Shown here in pieces: positions 45,055 to 53,833 of a DNA stretch of 64,000 nt; the first letter of the stretch is position 1, and each line of letters begins with the position of its first letter. The stretch is taken from contig NZ_JAGGOO010000108.1 in the NCBI RefSeq assembly GCF_018614415.1, positions 20,197 through 84,196 of the forward strand. The letters run 5' to 3'. The stretch is from Streptomyces sp. ISL-12. GTDB taxonomy: Bacteria; Actinomycetota; Actinomycetes; Streptomycetales; Streptomycetaceae. The notes under the pieces were generated by a model. The model was not told where the DNA came from and ran no database searches. It worked only from the letters and a program-made list of their open reading frames with translations. The translations under genes were made by a program, and so were the position numbers.

Positions 45055-45966
45055 GTGTCACAGACCGCTTCCCGTCCGCAGGCGACCGTCGGCCGCTATA
45101 CGGACGATGCCTGGCGTGAGCGCTACTTCGCGGCCTGCGACGCGGTCTACGCCCTCGGCGCGCCCGCGCGGGGCGAGCAGACGGTGGAGACCTTCGCCGG
45201 TACCACGCACGTCTACCGGTACGGCCCCGACGACCCCGCGGCCCGGTCCCGCACCCCCGTCGTCCTGGTGCACGGGGCCGGCTCCTGCTCCGCCATGTGG
45301 TACCCCAACACCCCCGCGCTCAGCGCCGAACGCCCCGTCTACGCCATAGACACCCCGGGCGATCCCGGACGCAGCGTGCAGCGCGAACCCATCCACCGGC
45401 CCGAGGACGCCGCGCGGTGGCTGGAGGAGACCCTCGCGGGGCTGGGGCTCGACCGGGTCCACCTCGTCGGCAGTTCGTACGGCGGCTGGCTCGTCCTCAA
45501 CCAGGCGCACCGCGCCCCCGGCCGCCTCGCGTCGGTCACGCTCCTCGACCCCGGCGGCCTGGAGAAGGTGGGACTGCGTTTCTTCTTCTGGATCTTCGTG
45601 AGTCTCTTCGCGACCTTCGCGCCCCGGGCGCTGCGGCCACGGCTCGCGGCCTGGCTCGACCAGCCGGTCCTCGCCGTGCCGGAACTGCGCACGATGATCA
45701 GAACGGCCACCCGTGCCTACCGCATCCGCCGTCCGTCCCCCGCGCCTCTGGCCGAGGACGAGCTGGCCACCATCCGCGTCCCGCTCTACCTGGTGCTCGG
45801 CGAGCGCAGCCTGCTCGTGCATCCGCGGCGGCAGGCGGAGCGGGTGCCCAGGCTGGTGCCGGGCGCCCGTGCCGAGATCGTCGCCGGCACGGGCCACGGC
45901 CCGCAGATCGACCACGCGGACGCGGTCAACCGCCGGATGCTGGACTTCATGGACTCCGTCGACTGA
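45055..45966 (+). CDS. Alpha/beta-fold hydrolase
   Basis: 303 aa, cytoplasmic. Oxyanion HG motif PVVLVHGAGSCSAMW (about residue 73), nucleophile elbow VGSSYGGWL (about 140), an Asp-containing LYLVLGERSLLVHP segment and the terminal catalytic His in GTGHGPQIDH (about 282). Substrate unknown. GTG 45055 is placed by GGAGG 5 nt upstream; a GTG at 45049 overlaps that site. Expression is probably controlled by the divergent TetR regulator through the palindrome just upstream. A strong terminator follows the stop. Confidence 0.9.
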   Translation: MSQTASRPQATVGRYTDDAWRERYFAACDAVYALGAPARGEQTVETFAGTTHVYRYGPDDPAARSRTPVVLVHGAGSCSAMWYPNTPALSAERPVYAIDTPGDPGRSVQREPIHRPEDAARWLEETLAGLGLDRVHLVGSSYGGWLVLNQAHRAPGRLASVTLLDPGGLEKVGLRFFFWIFVSLFATFAPRALRPRLAAWLDQPVLAVPELRTMIRTATRAYRIRRPSPAPLAEDELATIRVPLYLVLGERSLLVHPRRQAERVPRLVPGARAEIVAGTGHGPQIDHADAVNRRMLDFMDSVD

Positions 45967-45976
45967 CGAAAACGAC

Positions 45977-46015
45977 GCAGGGGGCCTGCCCGACACCGTC
46001 GGGCAGGCCCCCTGC
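45977..46015. terminator. Bidirectional terminator between the hydrolase gene and argG
   Basis: Perfect 18-bp stem GCAGGGGGCCTGCCCGAC / GTCGGGCAGGCCCCCTGC with a 3-nt loop. It is centred between the convergent hydrolase and argG genes, 10 nt from each stop. Confidence 0.92.
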
Positions 46016-46024
46016 GGCAACCGG

Positions 46025-47470
46025 TCAGTCGGTGCCGGACTCCATCGCCGCGCGGTCCAGCAGCTCGTCCTCCCCGGAGACCTGGCCGCGGGAGGCGATC
46101 GCCTCGGCGCCGCCCTCCGGCATGGTGCCGATCAGACCGGTCGCGGCCGCCTGCGCCGCTCCGATGGCGGGACCGCCGGTGCCGATCAGGCCGATGCCCG
46201 CGTACTGCTCCAGCTTGGACCGGGAGTCGGCGATGTCGAGGTTGCGCATGGTGAGCTGGCCGATCCGGTCCACCGGCCCGAACGCCGAGTCCTCGGTGCG
46301 CTCCATGGACAGCTTGTCGGGGTGGTAGCTGAACGCCGGGCCCGTGGTGTCGAGGATCGAGTAGTCCTCACCGCGCCGCAGCCGCAGGGTGACCTCGCCG
46401 GTGACGGCCGCGCCGACCCAGCGCTGCAGCGACTCGCGCACCATCAGGGCCTGCGGGTCCAGCCAGCGGCCCTCGTACATCAGTCGGCCCAGCCGCCGGC
46501 CCTCGTTGTGGTAATGGGCGAGGGTGTCCTCGTTGTGGATCGCGTTGACCAGCCGCTCGTACGCCGCGTGCAGCAGCGCCATGCCGGGGGCCTCGTAGAT
46601 GCCGCGGCTCTTGGCCTCGATGATCCGGTTCTCGATCTGGTCCGACATGCCCAGGCCGTGCCGGCCGCCAATGGCGTTGGCCTCCATCACCAGGTCGACG
46701 GCGGAGGCGAACTCCTTGCCGTTGATCGTCACGGGGCGGCCCTGCTCGAAGCCGATCGTCACGTCCTCGGCGGCGATCTCGACCGACGGGTCCCAGAACC
46801 GCACACCCATGATCGGCTCGACGGTCTCCACGCCGGTGTCCAGGTGCTCCAGCGTCTTGGCCTCGTGGGTGGCGCCCCAGATGTTGGCGTCGGTGGAGTA
46901 CGCCTTCTCCGTGCTGTCGCGGTAGGGCAGGTCGTGGGCGACCAGCCACTCCGACATCTCCTTGCGGCCGCCGAGCTCGGTCACGAAGTCGGCGTCCAGC
47001 CACGGCTTGTAGATCCGCAGGTTCGGGTTGGCCAGCAGGCCGTACCGGTAGAACCGCTCGATGTCGTTGCCCTTGAACGTCGAGCCGTCGCCCCAGATCT
47101 GGACGTCGTCCTCGAGCATCGCCCGGACCAGCAGGGTGCCCGTGACGGCACGGCCGAGGGGTGTGGTGTTGAAGTAGGCCCGCCCGCCCGAGCGGATGTG
47201 GAACGCCCCGCACGCGAGCGCGGCCAGGCCCTCCTCGACGAGCGCGGCGCGGCAGTCGACCAGACGCGCGACCTCGGCGCCGTAGGTCTTGGCGCGGCCC
47301 GGCACCGAGGCGATGTCGGGCTCGTCGTACTGGCCGATGTCGGCGGTGTAGGTGCAGGGGACGGCACCCTTGTCGCGCATCCACGCGACCGCGACCGAGG
47401 TGTCGAGACCGCCGGAGAAGGCGATGCCGACGCGCTCGCCGGCCGGGAGGGAAGTGAGGACCTTGGACAT
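46025..47470 (-). CDS. argG: Argininosuccinate synthase
   Basis: 481 aa. It ligates citrulline and aspartate with ATP in arginine biosynthesis. The PP-loop IAFSGGLDTSVAV is at residue 16, with further signatures YTADIGQYDEPD, FKGNDIERFYRYG and KPWLDADFVTELGGR. The sequence is of the longer form (E. coli-like, about 450 aa) rather than the roughly 400-aa form most Streptomyces keep with argH, and no arg gene is adjacent. ATG 47470 lies within an A/T-rich leader that resembles an ARG box, so ArgR control is likely. Confidence 0.97.
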   Translation of the reverse strand: MSKVLTSLPAGERVGIAFSGGLDTSVAVAWMRDKGAVPCTYTADIGQYDEPDIASVPGRAKTYGAEVARLVDCRAALVEEGLAALACGAFHIRSGGRAYFNTTPLGRAVTGTLLVRAMLEDDVQIWGDGSTFKGNDIERFYRYGLLANPNLRIYKPWLDADFVTELGGRKEMSEWLVAHDLPYRDSTEKAYSTDANIWGATHEAKTLEHLDTGVETVEPIMGVRFWDPSVEIAAEDVTIGFEQGRPVTINGKEFASAVDLVMEANAIGGRHGLGMSDQIENRIIEAKSRGIYEAPGMALLHAAYERLVNAIHNEDTLAHYHNEGRRLGRLMYEGRWLDPQALMVRESLQRWVGAAVTGEVTLRLRRGEDYSILDTTGPAFSYHPDKLSMERTEDSAFGPVDRIGQLTMRNLDIADSRSKLEQYAGIGLIGTGGPAIGAAQAAATGLIGTMPEGGAEAIASRGQVSGEDELLDRAAMESGTD

Positions 47471-47507
47471 GTATTGATTATGCAGGGCAACGTATGAACA
47501 TGCAAAG
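47471..47507 (-). promoter_or_regulatory. Putative ARG box (ArgR operator) at the argG start
   Basis: The 37 nt before the argG ATG are strikingly A/T-rich for this genome. On the coding strand they contain TTGCATGTTCATA and CCTGCATAATCAAT, half-sites of the TGCAT type seen in Streptomyces ARG boxes. The site abuts the start codon and extends towards the divergent mycoredoxin-like gene. Confidence 0.5.
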
Positions 47508-47538
47508 TCGCCCGGTCGGCACGCTAACCTGCGTTCTC

Positions 47539-47982
47539 ATGATGCGCGCCTGGATCCTGCCGTCCCTGCTGGTGCTGTGCGGCTCGGTGGTCGCGACGGG
47601 GCTGGTCCTGAACGGGGACGCCGGTGAGGCCGCCGTACTCCTCCTGTTCTTCCTCCTGCTCGCGGGCGTCCACTCGCCGCTGGTCTTCCCCAGGCCGGTC
47701 GGTGCGCTGGAGGCGCGGCGCCGCAGCGAGGCCGACGGCCGGCCGGTCGTCTACTGGCGGTCGGGCTGCCGGTACTGTCTGCGGCTGCGCCTCCGGCTGG
47801 GCCGTGACGCCCGCCGGCTGCACTGGGTCGACATCTGGCGCGACCCAGAAGCGGCGGCAGCGGTCCGGGCGGCCAACGGCGGCAACGAGACCGTGCCGAC
47901 GGTCGTCGTCGCGGGCCGGCCCCACACCAACCCCGACCCCGCATGGGTGCGCGCCCAGCTCTCCCCTTCCTCACCCGGCTGA
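47539..47982 (+). CDS. Membrane-anchored glutaredoxin/mycoredoxin-like protein
   Basis: 147 aa. Two N-terminal transmembrane helices (AWILPSLLVLCGSVVATGLVL and an AAVLLLFFLLLAGVHSPLVF-like segment) lead to a thioredoxin-fold domain. It has a CxxC motif in VYWRSGCRYCLRLRL (about residue 75) and the cis-Pro in ETVPTVVVAGRPHTNPD, typical of actinobacterial mycoredoxins that reduce mycothiol mixed disulfides. The ATG at 47539 (or 47542) has no ribosome site, but a TAACCT -10-like hexamer lies 8 nt upstream, so the transcript is probably leaderless. It is divergent from argG. Confidence 0.85.
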   Translation: MMRAWILPSLLVLCGSVVATGLVLNGDAGEAAVLLLFFLLLAGVHSPLVFPRPVGALEARRRSEADGRPVVYWRSGCRYCLRLRLRLGRDARRLHWVDIWRDPEAAAAVRAANGGNETVPTVVVAGRPHTNPDPAWVRAQLSPSSPG

Positions 47983-47993
47983 CCCGACCGCGG

Positions 47994-48626
47994 TCAGGCC
48001 GCCGCGGACGTCACCGGCGCCGCCTCCCAGACGAACCCGTCCGGGTCGGTGAAGGGCTCGCCGGTGCCGCCGAGCACGATCCGGTGCGACCCGGTGCCGT
48101 CCTCCGGCACGCCGAGGATCTTGGCGAGGCCCCGGCGCTTGTAGAGCGCCAGCTGGACGGGGCCCGACTCGCCGGCGGCGAACTCGACGTACTTCCCGCC
48201 GAGACTCTTCGCCACGGTCAGGCCCTGCTCGACGTAGAACCGCTTGCTCGCCTTGACGTCCTCGACTCCCAGCAGGAGGACGAGTGCGCCGATCTCCCGG
48301 GAGGCGGGCCCGGTGTTCTTCTTCGACGAGGTCGCGATCTTCCAGATCGTCCCGTCCGGGGCCTGTACGACGGCGCCGTAGCCCCACAGGGACTTCTCGG
48401 CGGGCTGGAGCGGCGTGGCACCGGCGTCGAGGGCGGAGCGCACGAAGCCGTCGACGTCGGCGGGCTGGGCCACGGTGATCGACAGCGAGAACCCGCGGAA
48501 GCCGGTCGTCGGCGCCTGGGAGAGCCGGAAGAGAACCCGCGGTCCCACCCCGAAGGCGGCGGTGCGGAAGCGCTCGGCGGCCATGGGGTCGGCCACCTCG
48601 AGGGTGACGGATGCGAGAGAAGTCAT
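47994..48626 (-). CDS. VOC (glyoxalase/bleomycin-resistance-like) family protein
   Basis: 210 aa with two beta-alpha-beta-beta-beta halves: LASVTLEVADPMAAERFRTA through DGTIWKIAT, then IGALVLLLGVEDVKASKRFY through FTDPDGFVWEAAPV. The family binds a metal or small ligand between the halves. The metal-ligand pattern is not obvious, so enzymatic activity is uncertain. ATG 48626. It is convergent with the mycoredoxin-like gene, the stops lying 11 nt apart. Confidence 0.85.
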   Translation of the reverse strand: MTSLASVTLEVADPMAAERFRTAAFGVGPRVLFRLSQAPTTGFRGFSLSITVAQPADVDGFVRSALDAGATPLQPAEKSLWGYGAVVQAPDGTIWKIATSSKKNTGPASREIGALVLLLGVEDVKASKRFYVEQGLTVAKSLGGKYVEFAAGESGPVQLALYKRRGLAKILGVPEDGTGSHRIVLGGTGEPFTDPDGFVWEAAPVTSAAA

Positions 48627-48699
48627 GCGTTCACGCCAGGCGCGGCGGCAGCACGGCTGCTTCTCGAAAACTGACCGATGGTGAGCCCTCCGGGAATCG

Positions 48700-48735
48700 T
48701 CCCCCTCGTCCCCCTCGTCCCCCTCGTCCCCCTCG
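48700..48735. repeat. 9-bp tandem repeat
   Basis: Four copies of TCCCCCTCG in the divergent space between the VOC gene and the ABM gene. Three perfect iterations are followed by a final copy ending in CTCGG. Confidence 0.85.
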
Positions 48736-48823
48736 GCTCCTGCGGCGACGCGGGCGACCTGGACGCCGGGCGCGTCCGCTGACGTGCGATCCTCGTTCCC
48801 TGAACGACAGAAAGGACCCATTC

Positions 48824-49156
48824 ATGATCTTCATCACCGCCAAGTTCCGCGTCCGGCCCGAGTACGCCGACGCCTGGCCCGAGATCACGCGTGAGTTCAC
48901 CGAGGCGACCCGTGGCGAGCCGGGCTGCCTGTGGTTCGACTGGTCCCGCAGTGTCGACGACCCCACCGAGTACGTCCTGGTCGAGGCCTTCCGCGACGAC
49001 GAGGCCGGCGCGGCGCACGTCGGCTCCGACCACTTCGCCCAGGCCCGCCAGACCCTGCCGCCGCACCTGGTGGAGACCCCGCGGATCGTCAACACGACCC
49101 TCCCGCAGGACGACTGGTCCGAGCTCGGGGAGATGGCGGTCCCGAGCGGGAACTGA
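48824..49156 (+). CDS. Antibiotic biosynthesis monooxygenase (ABM) domain protein
   Basis: 110 aa, a single dimeric alpha+beta-barrel domain: MIFITAKFRVRPEYADAW, EFTEATRGEPGCLWFDWSRS and YVLVEAFRDDEAGAAHVGSD, with HVGSDHF at the putative active-site edge. Homologues range from cofactor-free quinone-forming monooxygenases (ActVA-Orf6-like, YgiN) to enzymes without a known substrate. ATG 48824 follows AAAGGA. It is monocistronic, with a strong terminator 27 nt after the stop. Confidence 0.9.
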   Translation: MIFITAKFRVRPEYADAWPEITREFTEATRGEPGCLWFDWSRSVDDPTEYVLVEAFRDDEAGAAHVGSDHFAQARQTLPPHLVETPRIVNTTLPQDDWSELGEMAVPSGN

Positions 49157-49183
49157 ACCCGCGCCGACACAGTGCCGACACGA

Positions 49184-49224
49184 CCGCCGTGTGCGCCGTC
49201 CCGCCCGGGAGGCGCACACGGCGG
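49184..49224. terminator. Bidirectional terminator between the ABM and GH1 genes
   Basis: Outer stem CCGCCGTGTGCGCC / GGCGCACACGGCGG (14 bp) with an inner TCCCG/CGGGA stem in the loop, followed on the + strand by TTTGTGT. It sits between convergent genes. Confidence 0.9.
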
Positions 49225-49262
49225 TTTGTGTCGGTACCCCTCCCGGGCAGGCGAGGAGACGC

Positions 49263-50519
49263 TCAGTCGCGGCCGGCGGCGAGCACGCCCCGGTAGCCGC
49301 GCACCACCTCGGCGTAGGCGGTGGCGCTGGGCTTCGGCCGGCGCTGGAAGGTGACGCGGTCGACCTCGTGCAGCCCGAGCTGAGCGCCGTACCCGAAGAT
49401 CCACTCGAAGTTGTCCATGAGCGTCCAGTGGCAGTAGCCCAGCACGGGGGTGCCCGCGGCGGCCTCGGCGGCGAGCCCGTGGACCGCGGCCGGGACGAAC
49501 GCGGCGCGCTGCCTGTCGTCCGGGGTCTGGATGCCGTGCTCGGTGACGAGGACCGGCACCCCCGACACCTCGTGGGCGTACCGGACCGCACCGGCGAGGG
49601 ACTCGGGCGCGATGACCGTGCCCATGCCGTTGCGTTCCCCCTCGGGGGTCACCTCGCCGTCGGGGCCGTGCACGATGCGCTCGTAGTTCTGTACGCCGAT
49701 GAAGTCGTCGTCGCGCGCCTCGCGCAGCCAGTGGTCGTACACGGCGGCCCGCTTGGCGTCCCGGCGTTCCTCGCCGCCGGGCAGGGCCACCTCGTCGGCG
49801 ACGGCGATGGAGACACCGACCGGAAGGTCGCCGCGGCGTGCCTTGATCGCCTCCCGGGCGGCGCGGTGCGCGCGGGTGAAGGCCTCCTGGAACTCCTCCT
49901 GCCGGTCGGCGGGGATGACGTTCGCGCTGGCGTAGGAGTCGCTCCCGGCGGCCCGCGCCGCGGCGGCGAGCATCCGCGTCTTGAGCGCCTCCGCCTCGGC
50001 CGGCAGTTTCGCGCCCGCCTGCAGCAGCTGTTCCAGGTTGGGCTCGTTGAGAGTGACGCCGTACGCGATCCGGTCGCCGAAACGCGCCATGACGCGGTCG
50101 CACTGCTCGGCGAACCGGTCCGGGGCGTCCACGGCGGTCCAGGAACCGGCCGCCGCGAACCAGTGCGGCGAGGTGAAGTGGCAGAACGTCACGAGGGGCG
50201 CCAGGCCCCGGGCGAGGCAGCCGTCGACCATCCGCTCGTAGTGGTCGAGGGCCTCGGCCCGCACGACACCGCGCTCGGGCTCGATCCGGGCCCATTCGAC
50301 GGAGAAGCGGAAGGCGTTGAGTCCCAGTCCCGCGACCAGGTCGAGGTCCGTCTCCCACTGCTCGTAGCCCCGGCACGCCGGTCCGCTGGGTTCGCGGAAC
50401 AGCGAGGGAGCCGTGTGCTCCAGGAACCAGGTGTCGGCGGCGAGGTTGTCGCCCTCGTTCTGGTGCCCCGCGGTGGCGACGCCCCACAGGAAGCCGTCGG
50501 GCAGGCTGATGTGTTCCAT
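49263..50519 (-). CDS. GH1 family beta-glycosidase
   Basis: 418 aa, no signal peptide. N-terminal FLWGVATAGHQNEGDN is the GH1 entry motif, NAFRFSVEWARIEPERG follows, the acid/base Glu is in TLNEPN (about residue 157) and the nucleophile Glu in VTEHGI (about 326; the usual form is TENG). It is somewhat shorter than typical GH1 enzymes (about 450). ATG 50519 follows GAGGAA. It lies 59 nt downstream of the alpha-rhamnosidase gene on the same strand, so the pair probably removes rhamnose and then glucose from plant glycosides such as rutinosides or neohesperidosides (inferred). Confidence 0.92.
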   Translation of the reverse strand: MEHISLPDGFLWGVATAGHQNEGDNLAADTWFLEHTAPSLFREPSGPACRGYEQWETDLDLVAGLGLNAFRFSVEWARIEPERGVVRAEALDHYERMVDGCLARGLAPLVTFCHFTSPHWFAAAGSWTAVDAPDRFAEQCDRVMARFGDRIAYGVTLNEPNLEQLLQAGAKLPAEAEALKTRMLAAAARAAGSDSYASANVIPADRQEEFQEAFTRAHRAAREAIKARRGDLPVGVSIAVADEVALPGGEERRDAKRAAVYDHWLREARDDDFIGVQNYERIVHGPDGEVTPEGERNGMGTVIAPESLAGAVRYAHEVSGVPVLVTEHGIQTPDDRQRAAFVPAAVHGLAAEAAAGTPVLGYCHWTLMDNFEWIFGYGAQLGLHEVDRVTFQRRPKPSATAYAEVVRGYRGVLAAGRD

Positions 50520-50578
50520 AGGTGTTCCTCGTACTGGTGCGGTGGGCGGATCGGGGAAGGCGGCCGGGCCGGCGGGCG

Positions 50579-52876
50579 TCACCGTGGGTCCGGCGGGAAC
50601 GGGGTGTCGAAGGCGTGCCGGCCGTGGCCCACCTCCACGGGCTCCGCGCCCGGGAGTTCGACCCGCGCGGTGACCCCCGGCGGCACGAGGAGGTCGACCC
50701 GCAGCGTCCCGGCGTCGAGCCGCCAGCCGGTCTCGGCCCGGCCGTGCGGAGTCTCGTGCGCGGCCCGTGCCCAGGTGAGGCCGGCGCCGGGACGGGGCCG
50801 GACCAGGAGCCGGCGGTAGCCCGGTGCGGCGGGTGCCAGGCCGGCCACGGTGCGGTGGATCCAGTCGGCGACGGCGCCGAACGCGTAGTGGTTGAAGGAG
50901 GTCATCTCACCGGGGTTGACGCTGCCGTCGGGGAGCATGCTGTCCCAGCGTTCCCAGACGGTGGTGGCGCCCATGTCGACCTGGTACAGCCAGGACGGGC
51001 AGGCCCGCTGGGTCAGCAGCCGGTAGGCGGTGTCCACGTGTCCGGTGTCGGTGAGCGCCTCGCACACCAGCGGGGTGCCGAGGAACCCGGTGCCGATGCG
51101 GTGGTCGCGCTCGGCCACGAGGCCGGCCAGCCGGCGTCCGGCCTCGGCGCGTTCGGCGTGGTCCTCCAGCAGCCGGAAGCACAGGGCGAGGGCGTAGGCG
51201 GTCTGGGTCTCCTCCGTCAGCCGTCCGCCGCCGGCGTGGAAGCGGCCGCGGAAGGCGTCGCGGACGGAGTCGGCCAGGGCGTGGTAGTGCTCGGCGTCGT
51301 CCGTCTTCGCCAGCAGGTGCGCGGTGCGCGCCAGCAGCCGGCAGGAGTGCGCGAAGTAGGCCGTGGCGACCAGGGCGGAGGGGGTCATCGCCCGCCCGGG
51401 ATCGTCCGCCGGGGCGGTGGGGTCCAGCCAGTCACCGAACTGGAAGCCCTCGCCCCAGATCCGGCCGGGGCCGGCCAGGCGGTCGACCGCGTCGATCCAG
51501 GCGCGCATCGAGGGGTACTGGGCGCGCAGCACCTCGGTGTCCCCGTAGCGCTCGTACAGGACCCAGGGCACGATGACGGCGGCGTCGCACCAGCCGGTCA
51601 TCGGGGGGTTCCCGGGCGGCAGCGGCACGGGAGTGATCACCGGGATGTCGGGGCTGAACACCGGGGGCACCCCCCGCGGGTCGTCGCCCTGGTCGGCGGC
51701 CAGGTCGCGCAGCCAGGACCGCAGCAGGTCGCGGACGTCGTAGAGGAAGGCCGCGGTGGGGGCGAAGACCTGGACGTCGCCGGTCCAGCCGAGCCGCTCG
51801 TCGCGCTGCGGGCAGTCGGTGGGCACGTCGACGAAGTTGCCGCGCATCCCCCACACCACGTTCTCGTGCAGCCGGTCCAAGGAGGCGTCGGAGCAGGAGA
51901 ACCACCCCGTGCGGCGCAGGTCGCTGTGCAGCACCACGGCGGTGACGTCGGCCGGGTCGAGCGGGCCCGGCCAGCCGTCGATCTCGGCGTAGCGGAAGCC
52001 GTGGAAGGTGAAGCGGGGTTCCCACTCCTCGCCCTCCGGGGCGCCGCGCAGGGTGTAGCGGTCGGTGGCGGTGGCGTGCCGCAGCGGGCGCGTGCACAGT
52101 TCGCCGTCCTCCAGGACCTCGGCGTGGCGCAGCGTGACGGTGCGGCCGGCCTCGCCGCGGACCCGGATGCGCAGCCGGCCGACGAGGTTCTGCCCGAAGT
52201 CGACGACGGTACGGCCGGCCGGCGAGGTGGTGACGGCGACGGGGGCGACGGACTCGGTCCGCCGCACCGGCGGGCTGTCGGCGGGGAAGAGCACCGCCGT
52301 GTCGAACTCCAGGACGCGCACCGGCTGCCAGGCCGAGTCGTCGAAGCCCGCTTCGCTGAAGCCGGCCTGCTCGCGGCGGGCGTCGTACTCCTCGCCCTCG
52401 TACAGGCCGGCGGCGACGACGGGGGAGGGCCCGCAGCGCCAGTGTTCCCCGGTCGTGACGGTCTCGGCGGTGCCGTCGGCGTACTCGACGCGCAACTCGG
52501 CGAGCAGGCCCGTGTCCGTGCCGTAGATGTCCCGGGTGCCGCCGTTGAAGCCGAGCAGGCCCCGGTACCAGCCGTCCGCCAGGTGGGCGCCCCAGCCGTT
52601 GCGGCCCTCGCGGACCAGGCCGGTCACGTCGAAGACCTGGTAGCGGTGGCGGTGACGGTAACTGGTCCAGCCGGGGGCGAGCACGTGGTCGCCGACCACG
52701 GTGCCGTTGAGTTCCAGCTCGTACACGCCGAGCGCGGTGACGTGGAGGCGGGCGGCCGCGACCGCGCTCCGCGCGGTGAACTCGGTGCGCAGCAGAGCGG
52801 CCGGCCGGGCGGCCGTGGCGGGCGGCTCCGGCTGTCGGCGAGGGGTGATGACGCGGGCGGTCCAGGGATGCGGCAT
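50579..52876 (-). CDS. GH78 alpha-L-rhamnosidase
   Basis: 765 aa, cytoplasmic. The N-terminal beta-sandwich has the Bac_rhamnosid_N pattern (ARLHVTALGVYELELNG, GDHVLAPGWTSY, HLADGWYRGLLGF). The catalytic (alpha/alpha)6 barrel has DVPTDCPQRDERLGWTGD (about residues 350-367, holding the general-acid region) and EMTSFNHYAFGAVADW with the second catalytic Glu. It cleaves terminal alpha-L-rhamnose. It is first gene of a two-gene operon with the GH1 glycosidase. An 18-bp palindrome 85 bp upstream matches one in front of the neighbouring TetR gene, indicating repression by that TetR. Confidence 0.95.
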   Translation of the reverse strand: MPHPWTARVITPRRQPEPPATAARPAALLRTEFTARSAVAAARLHVTALGVYELELNGTVVGDHVLAPGWTSYRHRHRYQVFDVTGLVREGRNGWGAHLADGWYRGLLGFNGGTRDIYGTDTGLLAELRVEYADGTAETVTTGEHWRCGPSPVVAAGLYEGEEYDARREQAGFSEAGFDDSAWQPVRVLEFDTAVLFPADSPPVRRTESVAPVAVTTSPAGRTVVDFGQNLVGRLRIRVRGEAGRTVTLRHAEVLEDGELCTRPLRHATATDRYTLRGAPEGEEWEPRFTFHGFRYAEIDGWPGPLDPADVTAVVLHSDLRRTGWFSCSDASLDRLHENVVWGMRGNFVDVPTDCPQRDERLGWTGDVQVFAPTAAFLYDVRDLLRSWLRDLAADQGDDPRGVPPVFSPDIPVITPVPLPPGNPPMTGWCDAAVIVPWVLYERYGDTEVLRAQYPSMRAWIDAVDRLAGPGRIWGEGFQFGDWLDPTAPADDPGRAMTPSALVATAYFAHSCRLLARTAHLLAKTDDAEHYHALADSVRDAFRGRFHAGGGRLTEETQTAYALALCFRLLEDHAERAEAGRRLAGLVAERDHRIGTGFLGTPLVCEALTDTGHVDTAYRLLTQRACPSWLYQVDMGATTVWERWDSMLPDGSVNPGEMTSFNHYAFGAVADWIHRTVAGLAPAAPGYRRLLVRPRPGAGLTWARAAHETPHGRAETGWRLDAGTLRVDLLVPPGVTARVELPGAEPVEVGHGRHAFDTPFPPDPR

Positions 52877-52960
52877 GTCGAGTCCTCAGCGCGTGGGCGC
52901 CGGTGTCGGGTGGGCGGCTCCGCGGGACGGAGATGAGCAGGCTCGATCATGCGCGCTAAA

Positions 52961-52978
52961 ACCTAGTGAACGCTAGGT
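52961..52978. promoter_or_regulatory. TetR operator upstream of the rhamnosidase operon
   Basis: ACCTAGTGAACGCTAGGT, a palindrome with perfect 6-bp arms, preceded by AAA. It lies 84 bp from the rhamnosidase ATG. The same sequence type (AAAACCTAG, then CTARGT) recurs at 53834. Confidence 0.78.
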
Positions 52979-53124
52979 CTTTCCGTGTGTGATGTGGGTC
53001 ACGGGTTGCTCGCCGCTCGCAGGGTGTGGCGTTTTCCCGGTCGGAGCGGGGCTTTTATGGTCGCGTGCATGACAAGCAACCCCTAACGGAGACATGCTTG
53101 TGCCCTGCTGACCTGAGGTTGCCG

Positions 53125-53748
53125 CTACAGCCCCTGGCCGTCGGCGGAGATGGAACGCATGAGCCGGTCGAGGTGGGCCCGCATCACCGCGACGAGGTCG
53201 AAGGACCGGCCGCCGGCGAGCCACTGCTGGCGCAGCCCGGCGTCCAGGGCCGCGCACTCGCGGGCGATGCAGTCGTGATCCAGGTCCGGCATGAGTTCGC
53301 CGTTGCGGCTGCCGGCGCGCAGCCGCTCCGCCAGCTCCTTCACGCCCTTCTCCTGCCAGCGGGCGAAGAAGTCGTGGGCCGGGTGGTCGGGGGCGGTCGC
53401 CTCGGCGGCGATCACCACGGCGAGTTCCACCATGCCCGGCATGGTGAGGGTCTCGGCGGTGTCCTCCAGGTGGCAGCGGAAGGCGTCCCGCACCGACTCG
53501 GAGACCCGCTCCCACTGGACGTCCATGCGTTCGTGCCAGTACTCGACGACGGCCAGCAGGAGCTGCTGCTTGTCGCGGAAGTGGTGCAGCAGCCCGGCGT
53601 CGGTGATCTCCGCGTCCCGGGCGACGCGGGCCAGGGAGGTCTTGCGGTAGCCGTCCTGTCCGAAGCGGAGCAGTGCCGCCTCGAGGATCTGGACGCGCCG
53701 GGCCCGGCCTGCCGTGTAGCCGCCGCGCGGCCCCCTGGGTGTCGCCAT
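53125..53748 (-). CDS. TetR-family regulator of the glycosidase operon and MFS exporter
   Basis: 207 aa. HTH region: ILEAALLRFGQDGYRKTSLA, then RVARDAEITDAGLLHHFRDK, a TetR DNA-binding domain. The C-terminal part (WERVSESVRDAFRCHLEDTA onward) resembles regulators often paired with glycosidase and MFS genes. It is divergent from the MFS gene and downstream-facing to the rhamnosidase-GH1 operon. Matching operators lie 84 bp upstream of the rhamnosidase and 85 bp upstream of this gene, so one repressor probably controls all three units. The ligand could be a plant glycoside or its aglycone (inference). Confidence 0.9.
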   Translation of the reverse strand: MATPRGPRGGYTAGRARRVQILEAALLRFGQDGYRKTSLARVARDAEITDAGLLHHFRDKQQLLLAVVEYWHERMDVQWERVSESVRDAFRCHLEDTAETLTMPGMVELAVVIAAEATAPDHPAHDFFARWQEKGVKELAERLRAGSRNGELMPDLDHDCIARECAALDAGLRQQWLAGGRSFDLVAVMRAHLDRLMRSISADGQGL

Positions 53749-53833
53749 GACAGAACGGTACCGGGGGCGGTGCGGGGCGCCGGCGACAGGTCATCCACAG
53801 GCTTGGTCGGGTGACGTGGGTCACACTTCCAAA

